Both the position numbers and the translations under genes were made by a program. Below are positions 43,851 through 52,529 of a stretch of 64,000 bases of DNA, piece after piece; the stretch's first letter is position 1, and each line of letters begins with the position of its first letter. The notes beneath the pieces are model-generated. The model was not told the origin of the DNA. It ran no database searches and saw only the letters and a program-made list of their open reading frames with translations. The stretch covers positions 2,542,001-2,606,000 of the forward strand of contig OZ251509.1 of assembly GCA_965242855.1 (NCBI GenBank), in the 5' to 3' direction. This DNA is from WTGU01 sp965242855. Lineage in GTDB: Bacteria > Pseudomonadota > Alphaproteobacteria > UBA828.

Positions 43851-44062
43851 GGCCAGCGGCGGGTGACCGCGCCAGAGTACCACACGCGCCGTTCGCGCGC
43901 GCGGGCCACGCGGGCCACGGCGCGGTTTCCGAAGGCACCGGCGGCGCGCCTAGCAACCCGCGTGTGCGCGAAGCGCGCACGAAGAAGCCTGCGGGCTTGG
44001 AGACTCGCGCGCCGGGGGGTAGACTTCGGTTCGCCATCGGCCCCGGCGCGGGAGGATTGGAC

Positions 44063-44491
44063 ATGACCCCGGAACTCATCGGCGTCGTCGCGGTGGGCGT
44101 GGCGCTGGCTGGCCTCGTCCTGGTCTCGAACCGCGAGACCGCCCGCGTCCTCCGCGCGGAGATCAAGGCCGTGCGTGCCGAGATCAAGGCCGAGCGGGAG
44201 GAAAGGAACGCGCAGTTCGAGGCCGCCCGGGAGGAAACGAACGCGCAGTTCGAATCGGTACGCGCGGAGATCAAGGCCGCTCGGGAGGGAACGAACAAGC
44301 AGTTCGAATCGGTGCGCGCGGAGATCAAGGCCGAGCGGGAGGAAAGGAAAGCGCAGTTCGAATCGGTACGCGCGGAGATTGCAGCCATGCGTTCGGACAT
44401 GGCGGAGTTGCGGGAGCGGATGGCGCGGATCGAGGGGATGTTCGAAGGGTTTCTGCGGCGGGAGCGGGAGCCGACGCCGGCGGCGGCGTGA
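44063..44491 (+). CDS. Membrane-anchored coiled-coil protein with internal repeats
   Basis: 142 residues. A single hydrophobic helix (TPELIGVVAVGVALAGLVLVSN) is followed by a long, highly charged coiled coil. In the coiled coil, units built on FESVRAEIKAEREE recur about four times, so the gene contains in-frame DNA repeats of about 36-72 bases. The end, LRERMARIEGMFEGFL, is a family-type terminus seen in short alphaproteobacterial and gammaproteobacterial proteins of unknown role. A strong GGAGGATT precedes ATG 44063. The N-terminus is probably inserted in the inner membrane with a cytoplasmic rod. No function can be assigned. Confidence 0.75.
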   Translation: MTPELIGVVAVGVALAGLVLVSNRETARVLRAEIKAVRAEIKAEREERNAQFEAAREETNAQFESVRAEIKAAREGTNKQFESVRAEIKAEREERKAQFESVRAEIAAMRSDMAELRERMARIEGMFEGFLRREREPTPAAA

Positions 44492-44548
44492 AGAGCCGAT
44501 CGAATGCGACTCGATCGATGCATCCAGCGTGCTAAGAGATAGAGCGAG

Positions 44549-44728
44549 GCCGATTACGACGCGGCGTTGGCCGCGATCGACGGCCTGACGGGTGCCGCGC
44601 CGGACACGCTCGAGGGTGACGCGCTCGGGCCCTCGTCGTCCTCGTGGAAGCCTGCGAAGCCGAGCGCTGGCCGATGGAAGCGCCGGACCCGGTTTCCGCG
44701 ATCGAGCACGTCATGGCGGCTGTTGACA
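44549..44728 (+). pseudogene. Truncated HigA-type antitoxin C-terminus
   Basis: DYDAALAAIDGLTGAAPDTLEGDAL, then after a one-base frame change near 44625-44632, LVVLVEACEAERWPMEAPDPVSAIEHVMAA. This is the characteristic C-terminal half of XRE-family HigA antitoxins. The helix-turn-helix N-terminal or downstream end is missing. The reading frame runs into a repeat at 44729, which probably truncated it. No toxin gene is visible beside it. Confidence 0.7.
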
Positions 44729-44777
44729 CTCCTCCCCCTGGCAGGGGGGAGGCCGGGAGGGGTGCCGCAGGGACGCG
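44729..44777. repeat. 49-bp dispersed repeat with CCCCCTG/CAGGGGG stem
   Basis: The block begins ACTCCTCCCCCTG and ends at GACGCGC, with a short inverted stem. A near-identical copy lies at 46421-46470 and a shorter related block at 46388-46412. It abuts the HigA remnant. The whole gap 44492-45146 holds this repeat, the HigA remnant and the palindrome pair, but no intact gene. Confidence 0.8.
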
Positions 44778-44808
44778 CAAGGCCGCCGACGGGATTGATC
44801 GGAAATGG

Positions 44809-44946
44809 ATTCCCGCTTTCGCGGGAATGACGGCCCGAGGAAGGCCATCGGCGCGAGGGGCGTGGCGCGGCGCCGAAGACCCGTCATTCCCCGCGAGACC
44901 TGCCGTTCCCGCCCGCCTCATTCGTCATTCCCGCGAAAGCGGGAAT
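44809..44946. repeat. Second copy of the palindrome-bounded dispersed element
   Basis: ATTCCC-N8-GGGAAT palindromes at 44809-44828 and 44927-44946 are exact reverse complements of one another. Inside, 44835-44857 matches the reverse complement of 124-146 with one mismatch. Two further ATTCCC/GTTCCC half-sites are visible. The element lies upstream of the porin gene, inverted relative to the copy at 37-241. Confidence 0.8.
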
Positions 44947-45063
44947 CCAGAAACCTTGATGGAAATTCCCCGTGGCGCCACCCTGAAGGGCCGCGCCCGC
45001 CCGGCTCTTGTGGCATTTTCGCAACATGGTTGAGAAAAAGTGTCGTTTCGGCCCGGTAGGGTG

Positions 45064-45091
45064 TTGACCTTCGATCTCCCTTGCCTATCTT
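45064..45091 (+). promoter_or_regulatory. Candidate sigma-70 promoter of the porin gene
   Basis: TTGACC at 45064-45069 is followed after 16 bases by TATCTT at 45086-45091, close to both consensus boxes. It lies 55 bases before the porin ATG, leaving a short leader with an AAGGAGAG ribosome site. The region just upstream is AT-richer. Confidence 0.6.
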
Positions 45092-45146
45092 CGGGGCCAT
45101 CGGAGCGGCCCGCGTCGGTCGGCGCCGCCATGCAAGGAGAGTGAAC

Positions 45147-46307
45147 ATGAAGAAGGTTCTGTTGAGCACCACGGCTCTGGTCGCCGCAGGCATGATGGCG
45201 GGGGCGGCGCAGGCCGAGGAGATGATGGAGGAGCCGATCTCGCTGAGTGTCGGCGGCTACTACCGTGCGGCCCTCGGCAACGTGAGCGGCAACGACGGCC
45301 CGGGCCAGCCGCAGGCTGACCGCCACAGCACCGGCATCGCGCAGGACTCGGAGATCACCTTCTCCGGCAGCACCACGCTGGACAACGGCCTCACCGTCGG
45401 CGTGAATGCGCAGCTGGAGGTGGTCGACGGCGGTCGCCTCGGCGGCGGTCCCCGCGTCATCCTCCCCGGCGCCGGCGCCAACACCAGCGGCGCCGTCGAC
45501 GAGGTGTGGCTGTACTTCAAGGACGACTTCGGCCAGCTGCGCCTGGGTTCGGTGGAGAGCGCGCGGCAGGAGATGACGAACTTTGCGCCGAACGGGGCCT
45601 ACAACTTCGGCGTCAACTCGCCGTTCTTCACCTTCGCGAGCGGCAGCTGGCTGGCCACCTACGACGACGGCCTCGGCAACGAGGATGCGGCGAAGCTGGT
45701 GTACTTCTCGCCGACCTTCAACGGCTTCCGGCTCGGCCTGAGTTGGGCGCCGGACGACAGCGACGGCGGCCAGCAGTACGACAACAACAGCTCGGCCAAC
45801 ATGGGGCAATACCAGAACCAGATCGCGGTGGCTGCGGAGTTCTCGCAGTCCTTCATGGAGGGCAGCAGCATCCGCGTGGCGGGCGGCTATGAGACCTACG
45901 AGGCCGAGGACTCGGCCGCCACCCCCTGCACCGACTCGATGGCCATGAACTGCGAACCCAGCTCGCTGCATCTGGGGACGACGGTCAGCTTCGATCAGAT
46001 TTCCGTCGGCGGCGGCTACCTGAAGGTCGAGCAGGGCAACAACCAGGATCGGACGGTCTACGACCTCGGCCTGCGCTGGTCGGAAGGCCCGATGGCGGGC
46101 GGCATCCTGTGGGGCCAGAGTTCGGCGAGCGCGGCCAGCGGTCCGGACACGGAGATCACCCGCTACGCCGTCAACGGCACCTACGTGCTGGGTCCGGGGA
46201 TCGACCTGCAGGCGCAGATCGACTTCGGCGAGAACGACGGGGGCGGCAACATGACGGCGGCCAACGACTGGACGCAGTTCATGCTGGGCACCGCCATCTC
46301 CTTCTGA
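45147..46307 (+). CDS. Outer-membrane porin
   Basis: A 386-residue porin of the Gram-negative porin family (Porin_4/OmpC-like). The signal peptide MKKVLLSTTALVAAGMMAGAAQA is clear. The mature chain has alternating beta-strand patterns with short loops, SLSVGGYYRAALG at the start and a C-terminal Phe (LGTAISF), the outer-membrane assembly signal. FGQLRLGSVESARQEM is the typical porin loop-3 region. Two cysteines in one loop may form a disulfide. It forms passive channels, probably as a trimer. It has its own promoter and terminator. Confidence 0.93.
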   Translation: MKKVLLSTTALVAAGMMAGAAQAEEMMEEPISLSVGGYYRAALGNVSGNDGPGQPQADRHSTGIAQDSEITFSGSTTLDNGLTVGVNAQLEVVDGGRLGGGPRVILPGAGANTSGAVDEVWLYFKDDFGQLRLGSVESARQEMTNFAPNGAYNFGVNSPFFTFASGSWLATYDDGLGNEDAAKLVYFSPTFNGFRLGLSWAPDDSDGGQQYDNNSSANMGQYQNQIAVAAEFSQSFMEGSSIRVAGGYETYEAEDSAATPCTDSMAMNCEPSSLHLGTTVSFDQISVGGGYLKVEQGNNQDRTVYDLGLRWSEGPMAGGILWGQSSASAASGPDTEITRYAVNGTYVLGPGIDLQAQIDFGENDGGGNMTAANDWTQFMLGTAISF

Positions 46308-46332
46308 TCCCACTCACATCGCACAACCCAAA

Positions 46333-46357
46333 GGGGGCGCACGCGCGCCCCCTTTTT
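46333..46357 (+). terminator. Rho-independent terminator of the porin gene
   Basis: An 8-bp GGGGGCGC/GCGCCCCC stem with a four-base loop is followed by TTTTT, 26 bases after the porin stop. The AAA before the stem can extend pairing with the T-run. Confidence 0.92.
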
Positions 46358-46387
46358 CACGCCGCCCGGGACGTCATGCCGGCCACT

Positions 46388-46470
46388 GACCCCCCTCCCC
46401 ACAGGGGGGAGGCCACTTGCACTCCTCCCCCTGACAGGGGGAGGCCGGGAGGGGGGCCGCAGGGATGCGC
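46388..46470. repeat. Further copies of the CCCCCTG/CAGGGGG repeat
   Basis: A partial copy at 46388-46412 precedes a full copy at 46421-46470 that closely matches 44729-44777. Both lie just beyond the porin terminator, so the porin gene is flanked by copies on both sides. Confidence 0.75.
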
Positions 46471-46526
46471 GGACGTCGGCAGGGCACGCACTTCGTGCGC
46501 AGCGAGGACTCCCGGATCGTCGGGTT

Positions 46527-47153
46527 CTAATCCATCCCGGCGCGAGGGGTATCGCCCATGTCGGCTTCCTCGAGCTGCGCCTGGAGCAGGCCGGCGATAT
46601 ATTCCTCCATTCGACCGAAGTCGAGATGGCCATCGTCCCAAGCCCGGTCGGCGGCGACGAGAGCCGCTTCGTATTCCGCCCTGCTTTCCCGTATTCGCTC
46701 CGGGACGATTCTTTTCCCAGGCAGCAGGCCGCCTGCTCGCACGCAGAGAAGAAAATAGCTCGTCGCGCGCGCGGTTCGACCGTTGCCTTCGATGAACGGG
46801 TGTATCCAGTTCAACCGCCAGAGACCATAGGCAGCCAGCGCCGTTGCGCTCCAATCGTACCAGTTCTCCTGGACGGTCGTAATAAAGCAGTCAATCCAGT
46901 CGTTTACATCGTTGAAATGAGGAGGAACGTGATCGCCTACATAGACCGGTCCCTTGCGAAACCGCCCACCGAATTGCGAAATGTTGGCAACCGCGGTGTG
47001 ATTCAAAACCCAAAGTAAATACTTGTCGAAAGAAGAGGGGCCTTTCTCGACGCCGATCCGGATGCAATCCTCCAGAAGTTCGTACTGCCGATTCAGATTC
47101 CGTTCCTGAACGCGACCGAAGAGCTCTCCATTCTCCGCTTCCAGGATGAACAC
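46527..47153 (-). CDS. Fic-domain protein (probable AMPylase)
   Basis: 208 residues from GTG 47153. The Fic motif HPFIEGNGRTAR is complete, and GLWRLNWIHPF and IVPERIRESRAEYEAAL match the large Fic/DOC group that transfers AMP onto proteins. The preceding residues VANISQFGGRFRKGPVYVGDHVPPHF fit the usual pre-Fic region. No inhibitory (S/T)xxxE(G/N) helix is obvious inside, so inhibition may come from the small upstream gene. The start is uncertain because the upstream frame has no ATG. Lower GC than nearby core genes suggests transfer. Confidence 0.85.
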   Translation of the reverse strand: MFILEAENGELFGRVQERNLNRQYELLEDCIRIGVEKGPSSFDKYLLWVLNHTAVANISQFGGRFRKGPVYVGDHVPPHFNDVNDWIDCFITTVQENWYDWSATALAAYGLWRLNWIHPFIEGNGRTARATSYFLLCVRAGGLLPGKRIVPERIRESRAEYEAALVAADRAWDDGHLDFGRMEEYIAGLLQAQLEEADMGDTPRAGMD

Positions 47154-47179
47154 GGTCGGTTCGCGCCGGGACTCGCGCG

Positions 47180-47395
47180 CTACGAACGAGTCGGGACGAG
47201 TCGCAGCCGGCGGACGGCCTCTCGAGCGGATTCCTTCGTGATCCGCGCGCCCTTCGGGGCGTTGCCGTAGACAAAGCTCACCCGCTGTTCGAACAACTCC
47301 TCGTCCGTCAGCGTCACGGACTTCGCGCGCTCCAGGAGCGCCTGCAGCGCGGGCCGCTCGGGGGAGCGCCTGCAAGGTCCCTTGCGTTCCACCAT
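47180..47395 (-). CDS. Small protein preceding Fic, candidate antitoxin
   Basis: 71 residues from ATG 47395, which has GGAGGAGGG seven bases upstream; a TTG at 47458 is less likely. The core, LTDEELFEQRVSFVYGNAPKGARITKESAREAVRRL, resembles short proteins encoded directly before Fic genes. It lies 26 bases before the Fic start. It is a candidate inhibitor of Fic, but no antitoxin family can be named with certainty. Confidence 0.7.
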   Translation of the reverse strand: MVERKGPCRRSPERPALQALLERAKSVTLTDEELFEQRVSFVYGNAPKGARITKESAREAVRRLRLVPTRS

Positions 47396-47522
47396 TTCTC
47401 GTCCCTCCTCCTGCACCGCCAGTTGGGCCAATATGTTATCTCGCACCGCCACCAGCAAGGGCCGTCATTGTCCATAGCGTCGGGAATCCGGGCAGTATGG
47501 CATGGCCGCCACGCGCCGTTCT

Positions 47523-48743
47523 TCAGCCCGGGGGCCGGCGGTCGGTGCGGGCGAGGGTGGCGGCGAGGGCGAGGCCGGCCAGGGAGACGGCCGGCATCAG
47601 CCACCAGGACGCGGCCCAACCGCCCAGGCCCTCGACCGCGCCGGCCAGCACCGGCGGCCCGAGCAGGCTGCCCAGCGCCGCGCCCTGCACGACGAAACCG
47701 CTCGCCATCGCCACGAAGGCCGCCGCCGGCGCGTGGACGGCGGCGCCCGCGATCGCCGCCGCCGGCAGCAAGCCGCCGACGGCGCTGAAGGCGAAGGCGA
47801 GCGCGATCTTCAGGCCGCCCGGCGCGCCCGCGAGGAAGACGCCGGCCGCGGCCCCGCCCATGACCGCGAAGGCGACGGAAATCAGCACCCAGCGCGGCGC
47901 CCGCCGGTGCATGAGCCAGGCGGCCGCGAAATTGCCGAGCGCGTTGACGCCCACCACCGCCGCGCCCCAGACGGCGGCGCCGGCCGGCGTGCGGCCCTGC
48001 GTCTCGATCAGGAAGGTCGGCAGCCAGCTCATGATGGCGAACCACTGCAAGGTGTAGAGGGCGAAGCAGAGGCCGAAGAGCCAGAGCGCGGGCTGCACCA
48101 GCGTCGCGCGCACGCCGCGCCGGTCGAGCGCGCGGGATTCGAACACGGCCGGCCAGCACCGCGGGCGCAGCCGCCACGCGAGCGCCGCCATGAAGAGCGC
48201 AACCAGCGCCGCGCTCGCCAGCCAGAAGCCGCGCCAGCCGACGGCGGCGAGCAGCGCCGGCGCGAGCAGCATGGCGATGGCCATGCCGAGCGGCATGTAG
48301 GCGCCCCAGATGCCGAAGGCGAGGCCGTGATCCCGCGGCCGCGCGGCGGCGGCGATCAGCTTGGGCGCGGTCACCGTCACCCCGACGAAGCCGAAGCCCT
48401 CCAGGAAGCGGGCGACGAGCAACAGGGCGCCGTCACCCGCGAGCCCGCCCATCAGGCTGCCGGCGCCGAGGAAGGCCACGCCCGCCAGCATCAGGCGCCG
48501 CGGCCCCGCGCGATCCGAAAGCAACCCCACGGCGACCGCGAAGACGGCGCCGATCGCGTAGTAGATCGAGGTGAGCCAGCCGGCGGTCACCAGATCGAAC
48601 CCGAGCGCCGAACGCAGGACGGGCAGCGCCGGCGGCACCTTGCCGACCTGGAAGCCGGCGAGGACGCCGGCCCCCAGCGCCATCAGGACGACGTCCCAGC
48701 GGGTCGGCGGCGCGGGGCCGCCGGTGCCGTCGGCGGAGGTCAC
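47523..48743 (-). CDS. Major facilitator superfamily transporter
   Basis: 406 residues and 12 predicted membrane helices. The MFS motif-A-like segment between helices 2 and 3 is GLLSDRAGPRRLMLAG, and helix 4-5 carries VARFLEGFGFVGVTVTAPKLIAA. GFWLASAALVALFMA and NALGNFAAAWLMHRRAP mark the two halves. The GTG start at 48743 overlaps the DegT gene stop. The layout fits cyanate- or nitrate-like transporters and drug exporters alike. Substrate and direction are unknown. Confidence 0.85.
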   Translation of the reverse strand: MTSADGTGGPAPPTRWDVVLMALGAGVLAGFQVGKVPPALPVLRSALGFDLVTAGWLTSIYYAIGAVFAVAVGLLSDRAGPRRLMLAGVAFLGAGSLMGGLAGDGALLLVARFLEGFGFVGVTVTAPKLIAAAARPRDHGLAFGIWGAYMPLGMAIAMLLAPALLAAVGWRGFWLASAALVALFMAALAWRLRPRCWPAVFESRALDRRGVRATLVQPALWLFGLCFALYTLQWFAIMSWLPTFLIETQGRTPAGAAVWGAAVVGVNALGNFAAAWLMHRRAPRWVLISVAFAVMGGAAAGVFLAGAPGGLKIALAFAFSAVGGLLPAAAIAGAAVHAPAAAFVAMASGFVVQGAALGSLLGPPVLAGAVEGLGGWAASWWLMPAVSLAGLALAATLARTDRRPPG

Positions 48744-50023
48744 CGGGGCGCCCCGCGGACGACGTCGCGGACGGCGCCGGCGATTCGCGCGACCGTCGCC
48801 GCGTCGAGGTCCGCGTGCATCGGCAGGCAGAGCACCCGCCGGCTCAGCCGCTCACTCACCGGCAGGGACCCCGGGCCCTCGCCGTAGGCCGCATAGGCCG
48901 GCTGCTGATGCATCGACAGCGGATAGTGGACGGCGGTCGGGATGCCCCGCGCCCGGAGCCGCGCGGCCACGGCGTCCCGCCGGTCGAGGCGGATGGCGTA
49001 TTGCGCCCAGGTCGACCGGCGCCCGGGAAGCCGCGCCGGCAGGTCGACCACCCCGGCCAGCGCCGCATCGTAGCGCGCCGCGACGCGCGCGCGCGCCGCG
49101 AGCTCGTCGTCCAGGGCCTCGAGCTTGGCGAGCAATATGGCGGCCTGGAGCGTATCCAGGCGGCTGTTGAGGCCGATGCGGACGATGTCGTATTTGCCGT
49201 CGCCCCGCCCGTGTTCGCGGATCGAGCGGCAGGCGTCGGCCAGCGCCGCGTCGGCCATGAAGAGCGCGCCGCCGTCGCCGTAGCAGCCGAACGGCTTGGC
49301 GGGATAGAAGCTGGTCGTGGTGACCGGCGCGAGGGCGCCGACCGGCACCCCACCGCTCGCCCCGCCGAAGCTCTGCGCCGCGTCCGCGATCAGCATCATC
49401 CCCGCCTCGTCCGCGATCCGCGCCAGTGCGGCATGGTCCGCCGCCTGCCCGAACATGTCCGGCGCGATCACCGCCCGCGGGCGCAGCCGGCCCGCCGCCG
49501 CGACGCGCGAAACCCGCGCCGCGAGATCGGCCGGGTCGATCAGGTAGCTCCGCTCATCCACGTCGACGAACACCGGCGTGGCGCCGAGCAGCGCCGCCAC
49601 CCCCGTGGTCGCCGGGAAGGTGAAGCCCGGGACGAAGACCGCGTCCCCGGCGCCGACGCCGGCGGCCATCAGCGGGATCAGCAGGGCGTCGGTGCCGCTC
49701 GCGCAGGCGACCACGCGCCCGCCGCCGGCGCGCGCCGCGAGGGCCGCTTCGAGTTCGCCGACCGCCGGCCCCATGACGAACCGGCCGTCGGCCAAGGTCC
49801 GTTCGATGGCGGCGTCGATGCCGGGCTTGAGGCGGCGGTATTGCGCCCGCAGGTCGATGAACGCGATCGGGGCGTCGCCGCCACCCGGCGGCGCGGAATG
49901 ATGGTCGCCACCCGGCGGCGCGGAGTGATGGCCGTCGCCCGGCGGCGCGGAGTGATGGTCGCCGCCTGGGACACCGGGCGGGGCGGGGTCGTCCGGTGGC
50001 GTCGGGCGCCGCCCGTCGGGCAC
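48740..50023 (-). CDS. DegT/DnrJ/EryC1-family sugar aminotransferase
   Basis: 427 residues. A PLP-dependent aminotransferase that adds an amino group to nucleotide-linked keto-sugars. The core starts at IAFIDLRAQYRRLKPGIDAAI, typical of the WbpE/WlbC branch, and the PLP lysine is in SFYPAKPFGCYGDGGALF. About 50 extra N-terminal residues carry repeats of DHHSAPPG, encoded by imperfect DNA repeats of about 27-30 bases. This may be a His-rich disordered extension, or the true start may be later. It is coupled to the MFS gene. Confidence 0.88.
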   Translation of the reverse strand: MPDGRRPTPPDDPAPPGVPGGDHHSAPPGDGHHSAPPGGDHHSAPPGGGDAPIAFIDLRAQYRRLKPGIDAAIERTLADGRFVMGPAVGELEAALAARAGGGRVVACASGTDALLIPLMAAGVGAGDAVFVPGFTFPATTGVAALLGATPVFVDVDERSYLIDPADLAARVSRVAAAGRLRPRAVIAPDMFGQAADHAALARIADEAGMMLIADAAQSFGGASGGVPVGALAPVTTTSFYPAKPFGCYGDGGALFMADAALADACRSIREHGRGDGKYDIVRIGLNSRLDTLQAAILLAKLEALDDELAARARVAARYDAALAGVVDLPARLPGRRSTWAQYAIRLDRRDAVAARLRARGIPTAVHYPLSMHQQPAYAAYGEGPGSLPVSERLSRRVLCLPMHADLDAATVARIAGAVRDVVRGAPR

Positions 50024-50036
50024 GGTCCGGAGGCTC

Positions 50037-51284
50037 CTATACCGGGCGGACGAGCGCGTGGCGCTTCCTGCCCGCGGAGAGCTTGATCCGCCCGTCCGCG
50101 TCCACGTCGTCCATGCCGACCTCGCGGGTTTCGGACTCGACCACCGCCCCGTTGATCCGCGCGCCGCCGCCCCGGATCAGGCGCCTGGCCTCGCCGCCCG
50201 ACGCGCACAGCCCCGCCGTCCGGAACAGGCTGACGGCGGAGACTCCGGCCGCCATCGCGCCGCGCGGCATCTCGACCAGCGGCAGCTCCGCGCCGGCGGC
50301 GCCTTCCTCGAAGGTCCGGCGCGCCGTCTCCGCGGCGTCACGCGCCGCCTCGGCGCCGTGGCAGAGGCGGGTGGCCTCGGTCGCGAGCAGCTTCTTCGAT
50401 TCGTTCAGCTCGGCCCCCTCCAGCGCTTCATGGCGGGCGATCTCGTCCGCCGGGAGCTCGGTGAAGAGGCGCATGAAGCGGCCCACGTCGCGGTCGTCGG
50501 CGTTGCGCCAGTACTGCCAGTAGTCGTAAGGGGAGAGCCGCGCCGCGTCGAGCCAGACGGCGCCTTGTGCGGTCTTGCCCATCTTCGCGCCGGAGGCCAG
50601 CGCGATCAGGGGAGAGGTCAGGCCGAACAGCGCGCGGCCGTCGACCCGCCGAGCCAGTTCGACCCCGCCCACGATGTTGCCCCACTGGTCGGAGCCCCCC
50701 ATCTGGAGGCGGCAATCCCGGCGCCGGGCCAGTTCGAGGAAGTCGTAGGCCTGAAGGATCATGTAGTTGAACTCCAGGAAGCTCAGCGGCTGTTCGCGCT
50801 CGAGGCGCAGGCGCACGCTGTCCAGGCTCAGCATCCGGTTGACCGAGAAATGCCCGCCGACTTCCCGCAGAAACGCGATGTAGCCCAGGGAATCGAGCCA
50901 GTCGGCGTTGTCGACCAGGAGCGCGTCGCCCGGCCCGTCGCCGAAGGAGAGGAAGCGCGCGAAGCAGCGCCGGATGCCGGCCTTGTTGGCGGCGATGGCG
51001 TCGTCGTCCAGCAGCGCCCGCACCCGGTCGCGGCCGCTCGGGTCGCCGATCTTCGTCGTGCCGCCGCCCAGGAGGACGATCGGCCGGTGGCCCGTCTTCT
51101 GGAGCCAGCGCAGCATCATGATCTGCACCAGGCTGCCCACGTGCAGGCTGTCGGCGGTGCAGTCGAAGCCGATATAGGCGGCGATGCGCCGGCGCGCGGC
51201 GAGGGCGTCGAGCGCCGCGTCGTCGGTGCATTGATGGATGAAGCCGCGCTCCGACAGCACGCGCATGACATCGGAGGTGAACAC
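50037..51284 (-). CDS. tyrS: Tyrosyl-tRNA synthetase
   Basis: About 415 residues of class I TyrRS. It has YIGFDCTADSLHVGSLVQIM (HIGH as HVGS), GGGTTKIGDPSGRD, GGSDQWGNI and a KMSKS equivalent KMGKT, plus a C-terminal S4 RNA-binding domain (RTAGLCASGGEARRLI). GTG 51284 gives the usual start (FTSDVMRVLSERGFIHQ); ATG 51266 is an alternative. It is divergent from anmK, the common alphaproteobacterial arrangement. Confidence 0.96.
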   Translation of the reverse strand: MFTSDVMRVLSERGFIHQCTDDAALDALAARRRIAAYIGFDCTADSLHVGSLVQIMMLRWLQKTGHRPIVLLGGGTTKIGDPSGRDRVRALLDDDAIAANKAGIRRCFARFLSFGDGPGDALLVDNADWLDSLGYIAFLREVGGHFSVNRMLSLDSVRLRLEREQPLSFLEFNYMILQAYDFLELARRRDCRLQMGGSDQWGNIVGGVELARRVDGRALFGLTSPLIALASGAKMGKTAQGAVWLDAARLSPYDYWQYWRNADDRDVGRFMRLFTELPADEIARHEALEGAELNESKKLLATEATRLCHGAEAARDAAETARRTFEEGAAGAELPLVEMPRGAMAAGVSAVSLFRTAGLCASGGEARRLIRGGGARINGAVVESETREVGMDDVDADGRIKLSAGRKRHALVRPV

Positions 51285-51410
51285 TCGATCCGCTCGCTGT
51301 CGCTCCGGCCGCCCGCGTGATGTAACACAGGCACCGGCGGCGGACAACGCGCGCCGGCGGAGCGGCGCACCTCGAGAATTTCAAACCGAGGCACTACCAG
51401 GCGGAACGAC

Positions 51411-52529
51411 ATGAAGAGCACGGTTCGCGCTCTCGGCCTGATGAGCGGCACCTCCCTCGACGGGGTCGATGCGGCGCTGATCGAGAGCGACGGAATCACG
51501 GTGGCGGCGACCGGCCCGTGGCTCACCCGTCCCTATCCCGCGGCGCTCGGCGCACGCCTGCGGGAAGCGGTCCGGCGCCGCCTCCGAGCCGGAGAAGAGA
51601 GGCGCCGGACGGAGCGTCTGTTCACGGCGTTCCACGCCGAGGTCGCCCGGGCCCTGCTCGCCGCGGCCGGGCTGCGCGTCGGCGACGTCGCGCTCGTCGG
51701 CTTCCCCGGCCACACGATCCACCACGATCCGGCCGCGGGCCGTACCGACCAGCTGGGCGACGGCGCCGCCCTCGCCCGCCGGCTCGGGATCGACGTGGTG
51801 GCCGACTTCCGCGGCGCGGACGTGCGGGCGGGCGGGCAGGGCGCGCCGCTCGCGCCGCTCTACCACGCGGCCCTGGCCCGGCGGGACGGGCTCGCCCTGC
51901 CGCTGGCCGTGCTCAATCTCGGCGGCGTCGCCAACGTCACCTGGATCGGCGGCGTGCGCGACGACGACCTGCTGGCCTTCGACACCGGCCCCGGCTGCGC
52001 CATGCTGGACGACTGGGCCCGCGCGCGCACCGGCGCGCCGATGGACCGCGACGGCCGGCTGGCGCATGCCGGGCGGGTGGATCGCGCCGCCCTCGACGCC
52101 CTGCTGGCCGCCCCCTTCTTCACGGCGCCGCCGCCCAAGTCGCTGGACCGCGACGCCTTCGACCCGGCGCCGGTCGGCGGGTTGGCGGCGGCCGACGGCG
52201 CGGCGACCCTCGTCGCCTTCACGGCGGAGGCCGTGGGCCGCGCCTGCGCCCATCTGCCCGCGCCGCCCGCGCGCTGGCTGACGACCGGCGGCGGGCGCCG
52301 CAACCCGGCGCTCATGGCCGCCCTGCGCGCCCGCCTCGGCGCGCCCTGCGACCCGGTGGAAAGCGTCGGCTGGCAGGGCGACGCGCTGGAGGCGCAGGCC
52401 TTCGGCTTCCTCGCCCTGCGCGCCCGCCGCGGCCTCCCTCTCGGCCTGCCGCGCACCACCGGCGTCCCCCGCCCCCTGAGCGGCGGCGCCTTCCACCCCG
52501 CCCCGCGCCCCGGCGAGCGGGTTGGATGA
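51411..52529 (+). CDS. anmK: Anhydro-N-acetylmuramic acid kinase
   Basis: 372 residues. The enzyme phosphorylates and opens 1,6-anhydro-MurNAc in cell-wall recycling. GLMSGTSLDGVDAAL is the ATP-binding start, GHTIHHDPAAGRTDQLGDGA the substrate-side motif, and NLGGVANVTWIGG and DTGPGCAMLDDW are also family-typical. It is divergent from tyrS, with a 126-base intergenic region. Confidence 0.96.
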   Translation: MKSTVRALGLMSGTSLDGVDAALIESDGITVAATGPWLTRPYPAALGARLREAVRRRLRAGEERRRTERLFTAFHAEVARALLAAAGLRVGDVALVGFPGHTIHHDPAAGRTDQLGDGAALARRLGIDVVADFRGADVRAGGQGAPLAPLYHAALARRDGLALPLAVLNLGGVANVTWIGGVRDDDLLAFDTGPGCAMLDDWARARTGAPMDRDGRLAHAGRVDRAALDALLAAPFFTAPPPKSLDRDAFDPAPVGGLAAADGAATLVAFTAEAVGRACAHLPAPPARWLTTGGGRRNPALMAALRARLGAPCDPVESVGWQGDALEAQAFGFLALRARRGLPLGLPRTTGVPRPLSGGAFHPAPRPGERVG

